Assembly: GCF_002890895.1 (NCBI RefSeq)
Contig: NZ_POUL01000004.1
Coordinates: 62,001-126,000, forward strand
Reading direction: 5' to 3'
Length of the DNA stretch: 64,000 nt
Source of the DNA: Stutzerimonas stutzeri
GTDB lineage: Bacteria; Pseudomonadota; Gammaproteobacteria; Pseudomonadales; Pseudomonadaceae
A program made the translations under genes and the position numbers. Positions 9,766-18,146 of the stretch are shown piece after piece. The notes beneath the pieces are model-generated. The model did no database searches. It was not told the origin of the DNA and worked only from the letters and a program-made list of their open reading frames with translations. Numbering within the stretch: position 1 is the first letter of the stretch; every line of letters starts with the position of its first letter.

Positions 9766-10541
9766 TGCTTCGATTGTTGTTGGCGGCCCTGCTGATCCTG
9801 GCCGCCCCGTTTGCCGTGGGCCAGGATGCAGGAGGGCTGATCAGCCAGGGTGACAACCCCTTGTCGATACCGGCCATTACCCTGAGTACTGACGCGCAGG
9901 GACAGCAGGAATATTCGGTCAGCCTGCAGATTTTGCTGATCATGACCGCGCTGAGCTTTATCCCGGCGTTTGTCATGCTGATGACCAGCTTCACCCGGAT
10001 CATCATCGTTTTTTCCATCCTGCGTCAGGCGCTGGGCCTGCAGCAGACACCGTCGAACCAGATCCTTGTCGGCCTGACCATCTTTCTGACGCTGTTCATC
10101 ATGGCGCCGGTGTTCGAGCGGATTAACAACGAGGCGGTACAGCCCTACTTGAATCAGCAGCTGTCGGCGCCAGAGGCTATTTCACGCGCCGAGGTGCCGT
10201 TGAAAAACTTCATGCTCGCCCAAACCCGCGAGAGTGATCTGGAGCTGTTCGTGCGACTGTCGCGGCGGACCGATATTCAGACTCCGGATGCGGCGCCACT
10301 GACCATCCTGGTTCCTGCCTTCGTGACCTCCGAGCTTAAAACCGCGTTCCAGATCGGCTTCATGATCTTCATTCCGTTCCTGATCATCGACATGGTGGTC
10401 GCCAGCGTGCTGATGGCGATGGGCATGATGATGCTCTCACCGCTGATCATTTCGTTGCCATTCAAGATCATGCTGTTCGTGCTGGTCGACGGCTGGGGTC
10501 TGATCATCGGTACGCTCGCCAGCAGTTTCGGCACGCTCTAG
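9765..10541 (+). CDS. fliP: Flagellar type III export gate protein FliP
   Basis: 258 residues. FliP forms the pentameric core of the FliPQR export gate. An N-terminal signal peptide ([17 protein letters not shown]) is followed by four hydrophobic segments; the family signature [20 protein letters not shown] is at about residues 70-90 and [19 protein letters not shown] follows later. It ends in [15 protein letters not shown], the usual FliP C-terminus. It overlaps fliO by one base and precedes fliQ by 19. Confidence 0.97.
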   Translation: MLRLLLAALLILAAPFAVGQDAGGLISQGDNPLSIPAITLSTDAQGQQEYSVSLQILLIMTALSFIPAFVMLMTSFTRIIIVFSILRQALGLQQTPSNQILVGLTIFLTLFIMAPVFERINNEAVQPYLNQQLSAPEAISRAEVPLKNFMLAQTRESDLELFVRLSRRTDIQTPDAAPLTILVPAFVTSELKTAFQIGFMIFIPFLIIDMVVASVLMAMGMMMLSPLIISLPFKIMLFVLVDGWGLIIGTLASSFGTL

Positions 10542-10560
10542 GGCCTAGACGGAGACACTC

Positions 10561-10830
10561 ATGACACCCGAAGTCGCGGTTGACCTGTTTCGCGAAGCGC
10601 TCTGGATGACCGCCTTGATTGTCGGTGTGCTGGTCGTGCCCAGCCTGCTGGTCGGCCTCGTGGTCGCGATGTTCCAGGCGGCCACCCAGATCAACGAACA
10701 AACCTTGAGCTTTTTGCCGCGCCTGTTGGTCATGCTGCTGACATTGATCTGGGCCGGACCCTGGTTGGTTCGTGAGCTCATGGAGTACACCCAGGGTCTG
10801 GTTCAGAACATTCCGCTGATCATCGGCTAG
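10561..10830 (+). CDS. fliQ: Flagellar type III export gate protein FliQ
   Basis: 89 residues, the exact family length, with two membrane helices (about 17-39 and 54-76). The conserved opening MTPEVAVDLFREALW and the QAATQINEQTLSFLPRL loop between the helices identify FliQ. Four copies of FliQ wrap the FliP-FliR helix. AGGAGACACT-type sequence precedes the ATG (CGGAGACACTC). Confidence 0.97.
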   Translation: MTPEVAVDLFREALWMTALIVGVLVVPSLLVGLVVAMFQAATQINEQTLSFLPRLLVMLLTLIWAGPWLVRELMEYTQGLVQNIPLIIG

Positions 10831-10866
10831 CCATGATGATCGAAGCCTCTCGCAAGCGGTGCGCCA

Positions 10867-11646
10867 GTGCTTGAGCTCAGCGATGCTCAGATCGGGGCCT
10901 GGGTCGGGCAATTTCTGCTGCCGTTGTTTCGGATTGCAGCGCTGCTGATGAGCATGCCGATCATCGGCACCCAGCTGGTGCCAATGCGGATTCGGCTTTA
11001 CCTGGCGGTCGCGATTGCAGTCGTCCTCGTCCCGGGGTTGCCGGCGGTGCCAGTGGTGGAGGCGTTGAGCGGGCAGGCACTGGTGCTGATTGCGGAACAA
11101 ATCCTGATCGGGGTCATGCTGGGCTTCGTGCTACAGCTGTTCTTCCAGGTGTTCATAGTCTCCGGTCAGCTGCTTGCCATGCAGATGGGCCTTGGGTTCG
11201 CGTCGATGGTCGACCCGGCCAACGGCGTCTCGGTGCCGGTGATTGGCCAGTTCTTCAACATGCTGGTGATTCTGCTGTTCTTCGCCATGAACGGGCACCT
11301 GGTGGTGCTGGAAATTCTCACCGAGAGTTTCACCACTTTGCCGATCGGTGGTTGGCTGGTAGGCACCAACCATTTCTGGGAAGTGGCCGGCAAGCTTGGT
11401 TGGGTTCTGGGTGCCGGTCTGCTGTTGGTACTGCCGGCGATCACCGCGCTGCTTGTGGTTAACCTCGCCTTCGGCCTGATGACGCGCGCTGCGCCGCAGT
11501 TGAATATCTTCTCGATCGGTTTTCCGCTGACGCTGGTGCTGGGTTTGATCATCGTCTGGATCGGCATGGCCGACATTCTTGCGCAGTACCAGACCTTCGT
11601 CAGTGAAGCGCTGGCGATGCTGCGCGAATTGATCGGCCTACGCTGA
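10867..11646 (+). CDS. fliR: Flagellar type III export gate protein FliR
   Basis: 259 residues from a GTG start at 10867. Two nearby ATG codons at 10833 and 10836 are in another frame. Six hydrophobic segments; conserved landmarks are LPLFRIAALLMSMPIIGT near the start, GFVLQLFFQVFIVSGQ in the middle and LTRAAPQLNIFSIGFP-type sequence (MTRAAPQLNIFSIGFPLTL) near the end. FliR caps the FliP5Q4R1 pore. It sits in the standard fliP-fliQ-fliR-flhB order. Confidence 0.96.
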   Translation: MLELSDAQIGAWVGQFLLPLFRIAALLMSMPIIGTQLVPMRIRLYLAVAIAVVLVPGLPAVPVVEALSGQALVLIAEQILIGVMLGFVLQLFFQVFIVSGQLLAMQMGLGFASMVDPANGVSVPVIGQFFNMLVILLFFAMNGHLVVLEILTESFTTLPIGGWLVGTNHFWEVAGKLGWVLGAGLLLVLPAITALLVVNLAFGLMTRAAPQLNIFSIGFPLTLVLGLIIVWIGMADILAQYQTFVSEALAMLRELIGLR

Positions 11647-11682
11647 TGCTCATTTGTTCCCTAACGCTGCCGGAGGCCGAAT

Positions 11683-12819
11683 ATGGCTGAGAGCGAAAGC
11701 GGCGCCGATAAAAGCGAGGAACCCACGGAGAAACGCATCCGTGAGTCGCGTGAAAAAGGCCAGCTGGCCCGTTCCCGCGAACTGAATACGGTGGCGGTGA
11801 CACTGGGTGGTATTGGCGGTTTATTGGCGTCCGGCGGCAGCCTGGCCGGCAGCCTGATGGCCATCATGCAGGGCAGCTTCGAATTGAGCCGCGAAACGCT
11901 GTTGGACGAAGGCTCTATGGTGAGGCTGTTGATGGGCAGCGGCATGATTGCGTTGGAAGCCATCATGCCGCTGCTGATCGTGCTGCTGCTCGTCTCGATC
12001 ATCGGGCCGATCTCGCTGGGCGGTTGGCTGTTCTCAGCCAAGGCGATGGCGCCTAAATTCAGCCGTATGAACCCCGGGCCCGGCCTTAAACGGATGTTCT
12101 CGACCAAAGCGCTGGTCGAGCTGCTGAAAGCGCTGGGCAAGTTTCTTGTGGTGCTGCTCGTGGCGCTGGCGGTCCTCAGCGCCTATCAGGACGATCTGCT
12201 ATCCATCGCCAAACAGCCGCTGGACTTGGCGATCATGCATAGCGTGGAGGTGGTTGGCTGGTCTGCACTCTGGATGGCCTGCGGGTTGATCCTGATCGCT
12301 GCAGTGGACGTGCCTTTTCAGCTCTGGGACAACAAACAGAAGCTGATGATGACCAAGCAGGAAGTGCGCGACGAGTACAAGGACAGCGAGGGCAAACCTG
12401 AAGTCAAATCGCGGATTCGCCAGTTGCAGCGCGACGCGGCTCAGCGGCGGATGATGCAGGCGGTGCCGGAGGCGGACGTCGTCATCACCAACCCGACGCA
12501 CTTTGCCGTGGCGCTCAAATACGACGGCAGCAAGGGTGGGGCGCCAATGCTGGTGGCCAAGGGTGGGGATTTCGTCGCCCTGAAAATTCGCGAAATCGCC
12601 AACGAACATCAGGTGACGGTGCTCGAATCACCGGCTCTGGCGCGAGCGGTTTACTACTCGACTGAGCTCGACCGGGAGATTCCGGCAGGCCTGTATCTTG
12701 CGGTAGCGCAGGTCTTGGCCTACGTCTACCAGTTACGCCAGTACCGCTCCGGCAAGGGCAAGCGGCCGGATCCGTTGAGCAGCTTGCCGATTCCGCCGGA
12801 CTTGCGCCGCGATGAATGA
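11683..12819 (+). CDS. flhB: Flagellar export switch protein FlhB
   Basis: 378 residues. The N-terminal tail (SEEPTEKRIRESREKGQLARSRE) and four membrane segments are followed by the autocleaving cytoplasmic domain, with the NPTH cleavage site at residues 270-273. FlhB controls the change from hook to filament export when FliK signals. The C-terminus is longer than the minimal domain and rich in basic and Pro residues. It is the last gene of the fliL operon; in many Pseudomonas flhA follows directly, but here sodC lies between on the other strand. Confidence 0.97.
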   Translation: MAESESGADKSEEPTEKRIRESREKGQLARSRELNTVAVTLGGIGGLLASGGSLAGSLMAIMQGSFELSRETLLDEGSMVRLLMGSGMIALEAIMPLLIVLLLVSIIGPISLGGWLFSAKAMAPKFSRMNPGPGLKRMFSTKALVELLKALGKFLVVLLVALAVLSAYQDDLLSIAKQPLDLAIMHSVEVVGWSALWMACGLILIAAVDVPFQLWDNKQKLMMTKQEVRDEYKDSEGKPEVKSRIRQLQRDAAQRRMMQAVPEADVVITNPTHFAVALKYDGSKGGAPMLVAKGGDFVALKIREIANEHQVTVLESPALARAVYYSTELDREIPAGLYLAVAQVLAYVYQLRQYRSGKGKRPDPLSSLPIPPDLRRDE

Positions 12820-12906
12820 TCGAATGGGAATACGCTTGGCGTGAAGCGCGAACCTGGCGCCTTGCGGAGGGAGCAAAAGTAGGGATGCGCATGCGAGAGG
12901 GATATT

Positions 12907-12919
12907 GATTGGCCTGCCA
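12907..12919 (+). repeat. Left copy of the 13-bp direct repeat bracketing sodC
   Basis: GATTGGCCTGCCA occurs here and again, exactly, at 13673-13685 in the same orientation. The pair encloses sodC. The left copy is 88 bases beyond the flhB stop. See the matching finding for the insertion reading. Confidence 0.75.
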
Positions 12920-13022
12920 GGACAGGTTCTTTCTTCCTCTTTGGCAGGAGCCCACCCTGCATCCGTCAAACCGCGCACAGGGCCCCATAGGGTGGGATTC
13001 AGCCAACCCTTGCGGGCCTGAA

Positions 13023-13041
13023 GCTGGCCGGTAAGGCCAGC
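13023..13041. other. Short hairpin between flhB and sodC 3' ends
   Basis: GCTGGCC (13023-13029) and GGCCAGC (13035-13041) form a perfect 7-bp stem with a 5-base loop. It lies between the convergent flhB and sodC stops and could aid termination, but there is no T run on either strand. The rest of 12820-13070 also holds an imperfect CCTGCCA/TGGCAGG inverted repeat and a GGGTGGGATTCAGCCAACCC segment resembling degraded intergenic repeat sequence. Confidence 0.4.
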
Positions 13042-13070
13042 CTGCCTTATGGCTTAAGCCGCAAGTGGCG

Positions 13071-13592
13071 TTACTCGATTACCCCACAGGCTACTCGTGC
13101 GCCGCCACCGCCCAGCGGTTTGGGCTCGTCGGAATAGTTGTCGCCGCCTTCATGAACCATCAAAGCGTGGCCTTTGAGATCGCCGAGGCTTTTCAGGCGT
13201 GGTGCCAATACCGGTTGGTTGGCCTTGCCCTCAGCGTCAACCACCAGGACCGGCAGATCTCCCATGTGGCCTTCACCCCAGGGTTCGCCATGCTTGCCGG
13301 CGTTCTTGGGGTCCCAGTGACCGCCAGCCGCAACCGCTGCTGCCGGTTTGCCGTCTTTCTCTGCTGGCTGGCAACTGCCATTGGCGTGGACATGAAAGCC
13401 GTGCGCGCCGGCATTCAGGCCAGACAGGTCGGGGCGAAATACCAGGCCCTGATCGGTGGTTTCGATCTTCACGGTGCCGACGGCGCTGGCGATGCCCTGG
13501 TCATTGACCTTGTTCATCTCGACCGTAAGGGTTTCGGCCTGTACGCCCATTGCGGCGCAGCCGGCCATTGCAGCGATTAACCACTGTTTCAT
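13071..13592 (-). CDS. sodC: Periplasmic Cu/Zn superoxide dismutase
   Basis: 173 residues from the ATG at 13592, preferred over upstream in-frame starts because AGGAG precedes it and a signal peptide begins there (MKQWLIAAMAGCAAMGVQA). SodC converts superoxide to peroxide and oxygen in the periplasm. Metal ligands are visible in GFHVHANG, GGHWDP, GHMGDLP and ALMVHEGGDN, and the two disulfide cysteines are present (NGSC and RVACGV). It is a normal, full-length enzyme, but its position is odd: opposite strand, between flhB and flhA, bracketed by a 13-bp direct repeat. This suggests a late arrival in the flagellar cluster. Confidence 0.95.
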   Translation of the reverse strand: MKQWLIAAMAGCAAMGVQAETLTVEMNKVNDQGIASAVGTVKIETTDQGLVFRPDLSGLNAGAHGFHVHANGSCQPAEKDGKPAAAVAAGGHWDPKNAGKHGEPWGEGHMGDLPVLVVDAEGKANQPVLAPRLKSLGDLKGHALMVHEGGDNYSDEPKPLGGGGARVACGVIE

Positions 13593-13672
13593 AGCACGCT
13601 CCTGTTCTGACTGAAGTGGGGCAGCGTTACGCCACCCGTCGACTGTCTGACTGCCTCGGCCCAGACGCGTTC

Positions 13673-13685
13673 GATTGGCCTGCCA
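13673..13685 (+). repeat. Right copy of the 13-bp direct repeat bracketing sodC
   Basis: Exact second copy of GATTGGCCTGCCA, 766 bases after the first and 81 bases upstream of the sodC start. It lies just outside the sigma-54 promoter of flhA, which is therefore preserved to the right of the bracketed segment. Confidence 0.75.
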
Positions 13686-13721
13686 TGGCCTCGCATGGCC
13701 GTATAGAGGCTCGACCAAAAC

Positions 13722-13737
13722 TGGACCTCTTCTTGCT
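13722..13737 (+). promoter_or_regulatory. Sigma-54 promoter for flhA
   Basis: TGGACCTCTTCTTGCT: TGG and TTGCT elements with GG and GC 12 bases apart, 59 bases before the flhA GTG start. Only the A in place of the usual C after TGG and the final C instead of G in the -24 box depart from consensus. Expected start point near 13748. It gives flhA and probably flhF-fleN their own FleQ-type promoter. Confidence 0.8.
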
Positions 13738-13795
13738 ATAGCCCGGATAGGACGCGTTTTGCGTCAATTCTTTGTTCTTGTCTGGCGGGGTCTAC

Positions 13796-15916
13796 GTGGA
13801 TCGCACGCAACTCATCAATTTCGGCAACGGCCTAGCTGGCGCAGGGCGGGGTAACCTCGGGGTGCCGCTGCTGTTGCTGGTCATGATGGGCATGATGATG
13901 CTGTCGGTGCCGCCGTTCCTTCTGGACCTGCTGTTTACCTTCAACATTGCGTTGTCGATCGTCGTGCTGTTGGTCAGCGTCTACGCCCTGCGGCCACTGG
14001 ACTTTGCCGTATTCCCGACGATCCTCCTGGTCGCCACGCTGATGCGACTCGCGCTCAACGTGGCATCGACGCGAGTGGTGCTGATCAATGGCCATGAAGG
14101 CGGCTCAGCGGCTGGTCACGTGATCGAGGCGTTCGGCAACGTGGTGATCGGCGGCAACTACGTCGTCGGTATCGTCGTCTTCGCAATTCTGATGATCATC
14201 AACTTCGTCGTGGTTACCAAAGGTGCCGGGCGGATCTCCGAAGTCAGCGCGCGCTTCACCCTCGACGCCATGCCGGGCAAGCAGATGGCGATCGACGCTG
14301 ACCTCAACGCCGGGTTGATCGATCAGTCCGAGGCGAAGTTGCGCCGGGTCGAGGTCGCCTCCGAGGCGGATTTTTACGGTTCGATGGACGGTGCGAGCAA
14401 GTTCGTTCGCGGCGACGCCATCGCCGGCCTGCTGATTCTGTTCATCAACCTCATCGGCGGCGTCGGCATCGGCATGGCGCAGCACGGCATGAGCTTCAGC
14501 GAGGCGGGGCAGGTTTATGCCTTGCTGACCATCGGTGACGGCCTCGTTGCGCAGATCCCTTCGCTGCTGCTGTCGACGGCCGCCGCCATCATGGTGACCC
14601 GCGTTACCAGTTCCGAGGACATGGGGCAGCAGGTCAACCGGCAGATGTTCGCCTCGCCCAAGGCGCTGGCGGTATCGGCAGGCATCATGATTGCCATGGG
14701 CCTGGTGCCGGGCATGCCGCACATGTCGTTTCTCGGCCTCGGTGCGGTGGCTGCAGGTGGCGCCTACTGGATCTGGCACCGTCAGAAGCAGGTCACGCAA
14801 CAGGCCGAGCAGGAGGTGCAGAAGCAGCAGGAAATGCTCCCTGCCCAGCGGGCCGCCGAGACCAAGGAGCTGGGCTGGGATGATGTGACGGCGGTGGATA
14901 TGGTCGGCCTGGAAGTCGGTTACCGGCTGATCCCCCTGGTTGACCGCAATCAGGGTGGACAGCTGCTGGCCCGGATCAAGGGCGTGCGCAAGAAGCTGTC
15001 CCAGGATCTGGGCTTTCTGATGCCGTCGGTGCACATTCGCGACAATCTCGACCTGTTGCCCAACGCCTATCGCTTGACGCTAATGGGCGTAAGCCTGGCG
15101 GAAGCCGAGGTGTATCCGGATCGCGAGCTGGCGATCAATCCGGGGCAGGTATTCGGCCCGCTCAACGGCATCGCCGCCAAGGATCCGGCTTTCGGGCTGG
15201 AGGCGGTATGGATCGAGGCCAGCCAGCGCGATCAGGCGCAATCGCTCGGCTACACGGTGGTGGATGCCAGCACTGTGGTAGCGACGCACCTCAACCAGAT
15301 ACTGCACAAGCATGCCCATGAATTGCTCGGGCATGAGGAAGTTCAGCAGCTTCTGCAGTTGCTAGCTAAGAGCTCGCCCAAGCTCGCCGAGGAGTTGGTG
15401 CCAGGGATGATTTCCTTGTCCACCTTGCTCAAGGTGCTGCAGGCGCTGCTGCAGGAGCAGGTGCCTGTGCGTGACATCCGTACGATTGCCGAGGCCATCG
15501 CCAATGTCGCTGCCAAGAGTCAAGATCCCGCCGCAATGGTAGCGGCAGTACGTGTCGCGCTGTCTCGTGCAATCGTGCAAAACGTTGTCGGGCTTGAGCC
15601 GCAGCTGCCTGTGATCACCCTTGAGCCCAGGTTGGAACAGATATTGCTCAATAGCCTTCAGAAGGCTGGACAAGGCTCGGAAGATGGCATTCTCCTCGAG
15701 CCAGGAATGGCCGAAAAGTTGCAACGTTCTCTGGTAGAAGCGGCACAGCGTCAAGAAATGTTAGGTAAGCCGGCGATTCTGCTGGTGGCAGGTCCAGTCC
15801 GCGCGATGCTGTCGCGGTTTGCCCGCCTCGCCGTACCGAACATTCATGTACTGGCCTATCAGGAAATACCGGATAACAAGCAGGTCACCATCGTTTCAAC
15901 GGTGGGTCAGAATTAA
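13796..15916 (+). CDS. flhA: Flagellar export gate protein FlhA
   Basis: 706 residues from GTG 13796, which follows GGCGGGG by five bases and gives the family opening VDRTQLINF; a TTG eight codons upstream has no ribosome site. FlhA forms the nonameric ring that receives substrates and couples ion flow to export. The first 320 residues hold eight membrane segments and the cytoplasmic FHIPEP loop (VTKGAGRISEVSARFTLDAMPGKQMAID). The rest is the four-subdomain cytoplasmic part (RIKGVRKKLSQDLGFLMPSVHI). flhF starts 16 bases after the stop, suggesting one transcript. Confidence 0.97.
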   Translation: MDRTQLINFGNGLAGAGRGNLGVPLLLLVMMGMMMLSVPPFLLDLLFTFNIALSIVVLLVSVYALRPLDFAVFPTILLVATLMRLALNVASTRVVLINGHEGGSAAGHVIEAFGNVVIGGNYVVGIVVFAILMIINFVVVTKGAGRISEVSARFTLDAMPGKQMAIDADLNAGLIDQSEAKLRRVEVASEADFYGSMDGASKFVRGDAIAGLLILFINLIGGVGIGMAQHGMSFSEAGQVYALLTIGDGLVAQIPSLLLSTAAAIMVTRVTSSEDMGQQVNRQMFASPKALAVSAGIMIAMGLVPGMPHMSFLGLGAVAAGGAYWIWHRQKQVTQQAEQEVQKQQEMLPAQRAAETKELGWDDVTAVDMVGLEVGYRLIPLVDRNQGGQLLARIKGVRKKLSQDLGFLMPSVHIRDNLDLLPNAYRLTLMGVSLAEAEVYPDRELAINPGQVFGPLNGIAAKDPAFGLEAVWIEASQRDQAQSLGYTVVDASTVVATHLNQILHKHAHELLGHEEVQQLLQLLAKSSPKLAEELVPGMISLSTLLKVLQALLQEQVPVRDIRTIAEAIANVAAKSQDPAAMVAAVRVALSRAIVQNVVGLEPQLPVITLEPRLEQILLNSLQKAGQGSEDGILLEPGMAEKLQRSLVEAAQRQEMLGKPAILLVAGPVRAMLSRFARLAVPNIHVLAYQEIPDNKQVTIVSTVGQN

Positions 15917-15932
15917 CTGAGGGCTACAGGCC

Positions 15933-17210
15933 ATGCAGGTCAAACGTTTCTTCGCAGCCGACATGCGTATCGCCATGAAGATGATTCGTGACGAGCTGGG
16001 CGCTGACGCCGTGATCACGGGAAACCGTCGGGTCGCTGGCGGCGTCGAGCTGACCGCTGTGCTTGATTATCCGATGGAATCGGCTGTGGCGAAGCAGCCT
16101 AATCCGGCTCTCGAAGCCGAGCTGCGCAAGACTCAGGCGCGACTTGCCAGTGCCCATGCCGAAATCAGCGCGCCAGCGCGCGGTTCGGCTGGTCAGGATC
16201 GTCAGCTGTTTGACGAGAAGCCCCCAGCTGCGCCCCAGGCAACCCCCGGCGCCGCGAGCCCGTCGTTCGAATCACGTGCGGTCGAGGCGATGCAGTCGGA
16301 ACTGCAGGGCCTGCGTGAACTGATCGAAGTGCAGCTCGGTTCGATTGCCTGGGGGCAGGAGCAGAGCCGCCGTCCGCAACAGGCTGGCCTCTGGCGCCGC
16401 CTGCAGCGCATCGGTTTGCCGGCCGAACTGTCTCGCGCCTTGCTTGAAAAAGTCTCCACCGTATCGGAGCCACGCCAGGCCTGGCGGATGTTGTTGGCGC
16501 ATCTGGCGCAATCGATCAAGGTGACCAAGGTCGAGCCGCTGGAAGAGGGTGGGGTGATCGCTCTGGTCGGCCCAGCCGGTGCCGGCAAGACCACCACCCT
16601 GGCCAAGCTCGCTGCACGCTACGTGCTCAAGCACGGCCCGCAGAGCATCGCTCTGGCGAGCATGGACAACTATCGGATTGGGGCTCAGGAACAGCTGAAA
16701 ACACTGGGGCGTATTCTCGACGTACCGGTTATTCAGCTGGACCCGAGTCAGCCCTTGAGCAAAACACTGGCGCCGTTGGCTCGTAAGCGCCTGATTCTTG
16801 TCGATACCGCTGGTCTACCCGCGGGTGACTCGATGATGAAGGTGCAGCTCGAAGCGTTGGCGGACCGTGGCATCAAGGCGAAAAATTATCTGGTTCTGCC
16901 AGCGACGAGCCAGAGCCAGGTGCTCAAGGCTACCTGGCACAATTACCGCCGTTGCGGGCTGGCGGGCTGCATCCTGACTAAACTGGATGAGGCCGGCAGC
17001 CTGGGCGATGTGTTGGGGCTTATCATCAGTCAGCATCTGCCTATCGCTTACCTCGCCGATGGGCCGCGTATTCCGGACGACCTGCATCTGCCTCGCAGTC
17101 ATCAGTTGGTCAGTCGTGCGGTGAGCTTGCAATCGGAAGAGAATCCGAGCGAGGAAACCATGGCTGACATGTTCTCCGATCTTTACAACGGTTCTCGGAA
17201 GGTCGGATGA
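15933..17210 (+). CDS. flhF: SRP-like GTPase FlhF, polar flagellum placement
   Basis: 425 residues. FlhF is a signal-recognition-particle-type GTPase that marks the pole for flagellar assembly. A basic N-terminal B domain (MQVKRFFAADMRIAMKMIRDELGADAVITGNR) and a variable linker are followed by the N and G domains. The P-loop GPAGAGKTT is at residues 213-221, with the DTAG box (ILVDTAGLP) and the base-specificity motif TKLDEAG further on. It is followed by fleN, its usual partner in number control. Confidence 0.97.
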   Translation: MQVKRFFAADMRIAMKMIRDELGADAVITGNRRVAGGVELTAVLDYPMESAVAKQPNPALEAELRKTQARLASAHAEISAPARGSAGQDRQLFDEKPPAAPQATPGAASPSFESRAVEAMQSELQGLRELIEVQLGSIAWGQEQSRRPQQAGLWRRLQRIGLPAELSRALLEKVSTVSEPRQAWRMLLAHLAQSIKVTKVEPLEEGGVIALVGPAGAGKTTTLAKLAARYVLKHGPQSIALASMDNYRIGAQEQLKTLGRILDVPVIQLDPSQPLSKTLAPLARKRLILVDTAGLPAGDSMMKVQLEALADRGIKAKNYLVLPATSQSQVLKATWHNYRRCGLAGCILTKLDEAGSLGDVLGLIISQHLPIAYLADGPRIPDDLHLPRSHQLVSRAVSLQSEENPSEETMADMFSDLYNGSRKVG

Positions 17211-17295
17211 ACGCTTTGCTACGTGTGACACACAAAGAAGACGCGTTCGGGCTGAACGCATCGATGGCCCTAGGGCTCCAGCAAGAGATAGGCGT

Positions 17296-18132
17296 GTGAA
17301 AATGGGTATGCATCCCGTACAGGTTATTGCAGTGACCGGCGGCAAAGGTGGCGTCGGCAAGACCAACGTGTCGGTCAATCTGTCCTTGGCGCTGGCCGAT
17401 CTCGGGCGTCGGGTCGTATTGCTCGACGCCGACCTCGGTCTGGCCAACGTCGATGTGTTGCTCGGCCTGACAACCAAACGCACCCTGGCTGATGTCATTG
17501 CAGGCGAATGCGATCTTCGTGACGTGCTGATCCAGGGGCCGGGCGGCATCCGCATCGTGCCGGCCGCATCCGGCACGCAGAGCATGGTGCAGCTATCGAC
17601 GCTGCAGCACTCCGGCCTGATCCAAGCGTTCAGCGATATCGGCGATGACATCGATGTGCTGATCATCGATACCGCCGCCGGCATTGGTGATGGTGTGGTG
17701 AGCTTTGTGCGCGCCGCACAGGAAGTGCTGCTGGTGGTGACCGACGAACCCACGTCGATCACCGATGCCTACGCGCTGATCAAACTGCTCAATCGCGACT
17801 ACGGCATCAGCCGCTTCCGGGTACTGGCCAACATGGCCCATGCGCCGCAGGAAGGCCGCAATCTGTTCGCCAAGCTGACCAAGGTGACTGAGCGCTTCCT
17901 GGACGTGGCGCTGCAGTATGTAGGCGCGATTCCGTACGACGAGTCGGTGCGAAAGGCCGTGCAGAAGCAGCGTGCCGTTTATGAAGCCTACCCCCGTGCA
18001 AAGTGTTCGCTGGCTTTCAAGGCCATCGCGCAGAAAGTTGACACCTGGCCGTTGCCGGCAACGCCACGCGGTCATCTGGAGTTCTTTGTGGAGCGCCTGG
18101 TAAGGCCCGCCGCAGAGCCTAACGAACAATAG
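17296..18132 (+). CDS. fleN: MinD-like ATPase FleN (FlhG), flagellar number control
   Basis: 278 residues from GTG 17296; an ATG four codons later (MHPVQVIAVTGG) is a possible alternative. FleN is a ParA/MinD-family ATPase that restrains FleQ and so limits flagellar number. The deviant Walker A is at residues 15-23 (GGKGGVGKT), the switch I Asp segment is LLDADLGLANVDVLLG and the Walker B stretch is VLIIDTAAG. A C-terminal amphipathic membrane helix is not obvious by eye. It lies between flhF and fliA, the standard position in polar flagellates. Confidence 0.95.
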   Translation: MKMGMHPVQVIAVTGGKGGVGKTNVSVNLSLALADLGRRVVLLDADLGLANVDVLLGLTTKRTLADVIAGECDLRDVLIQGPGGIRIVPAASGTQSMVQLSTLQHSGLIQAFSDIGDDIDVLIIDTAAGIGDGVVSFVRAAQEVLLVVTDEPTSITDAYALIKLLNRDYGISRFRVLANMAHAPQEGRNLFAKLTKVTERFLDVALQYVGAIPYDESVRKAVQKQRAVYEAYPRAKCSLAFKAIAQKVDTWPLPATPRGHLEFFVERLVRPAAEPNEQ

Positions 18133-18146
18133 CGGCTGGATTCGGT

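Noticed and set aside
12980..13010. GGGTGGGATTCAGCCAACCC as a REP-type repeat
   Set aside because: It resembles degraded intergenic repeats of this group, but only one imperfect copy is in the window, so it cannot be called a repeat family from this sequence alone.
14105..15034. A 309-codon minus-strand frame opposite flhA
   Set aside because: Antisense shadow, extremely His/Gln-rich, no start context.
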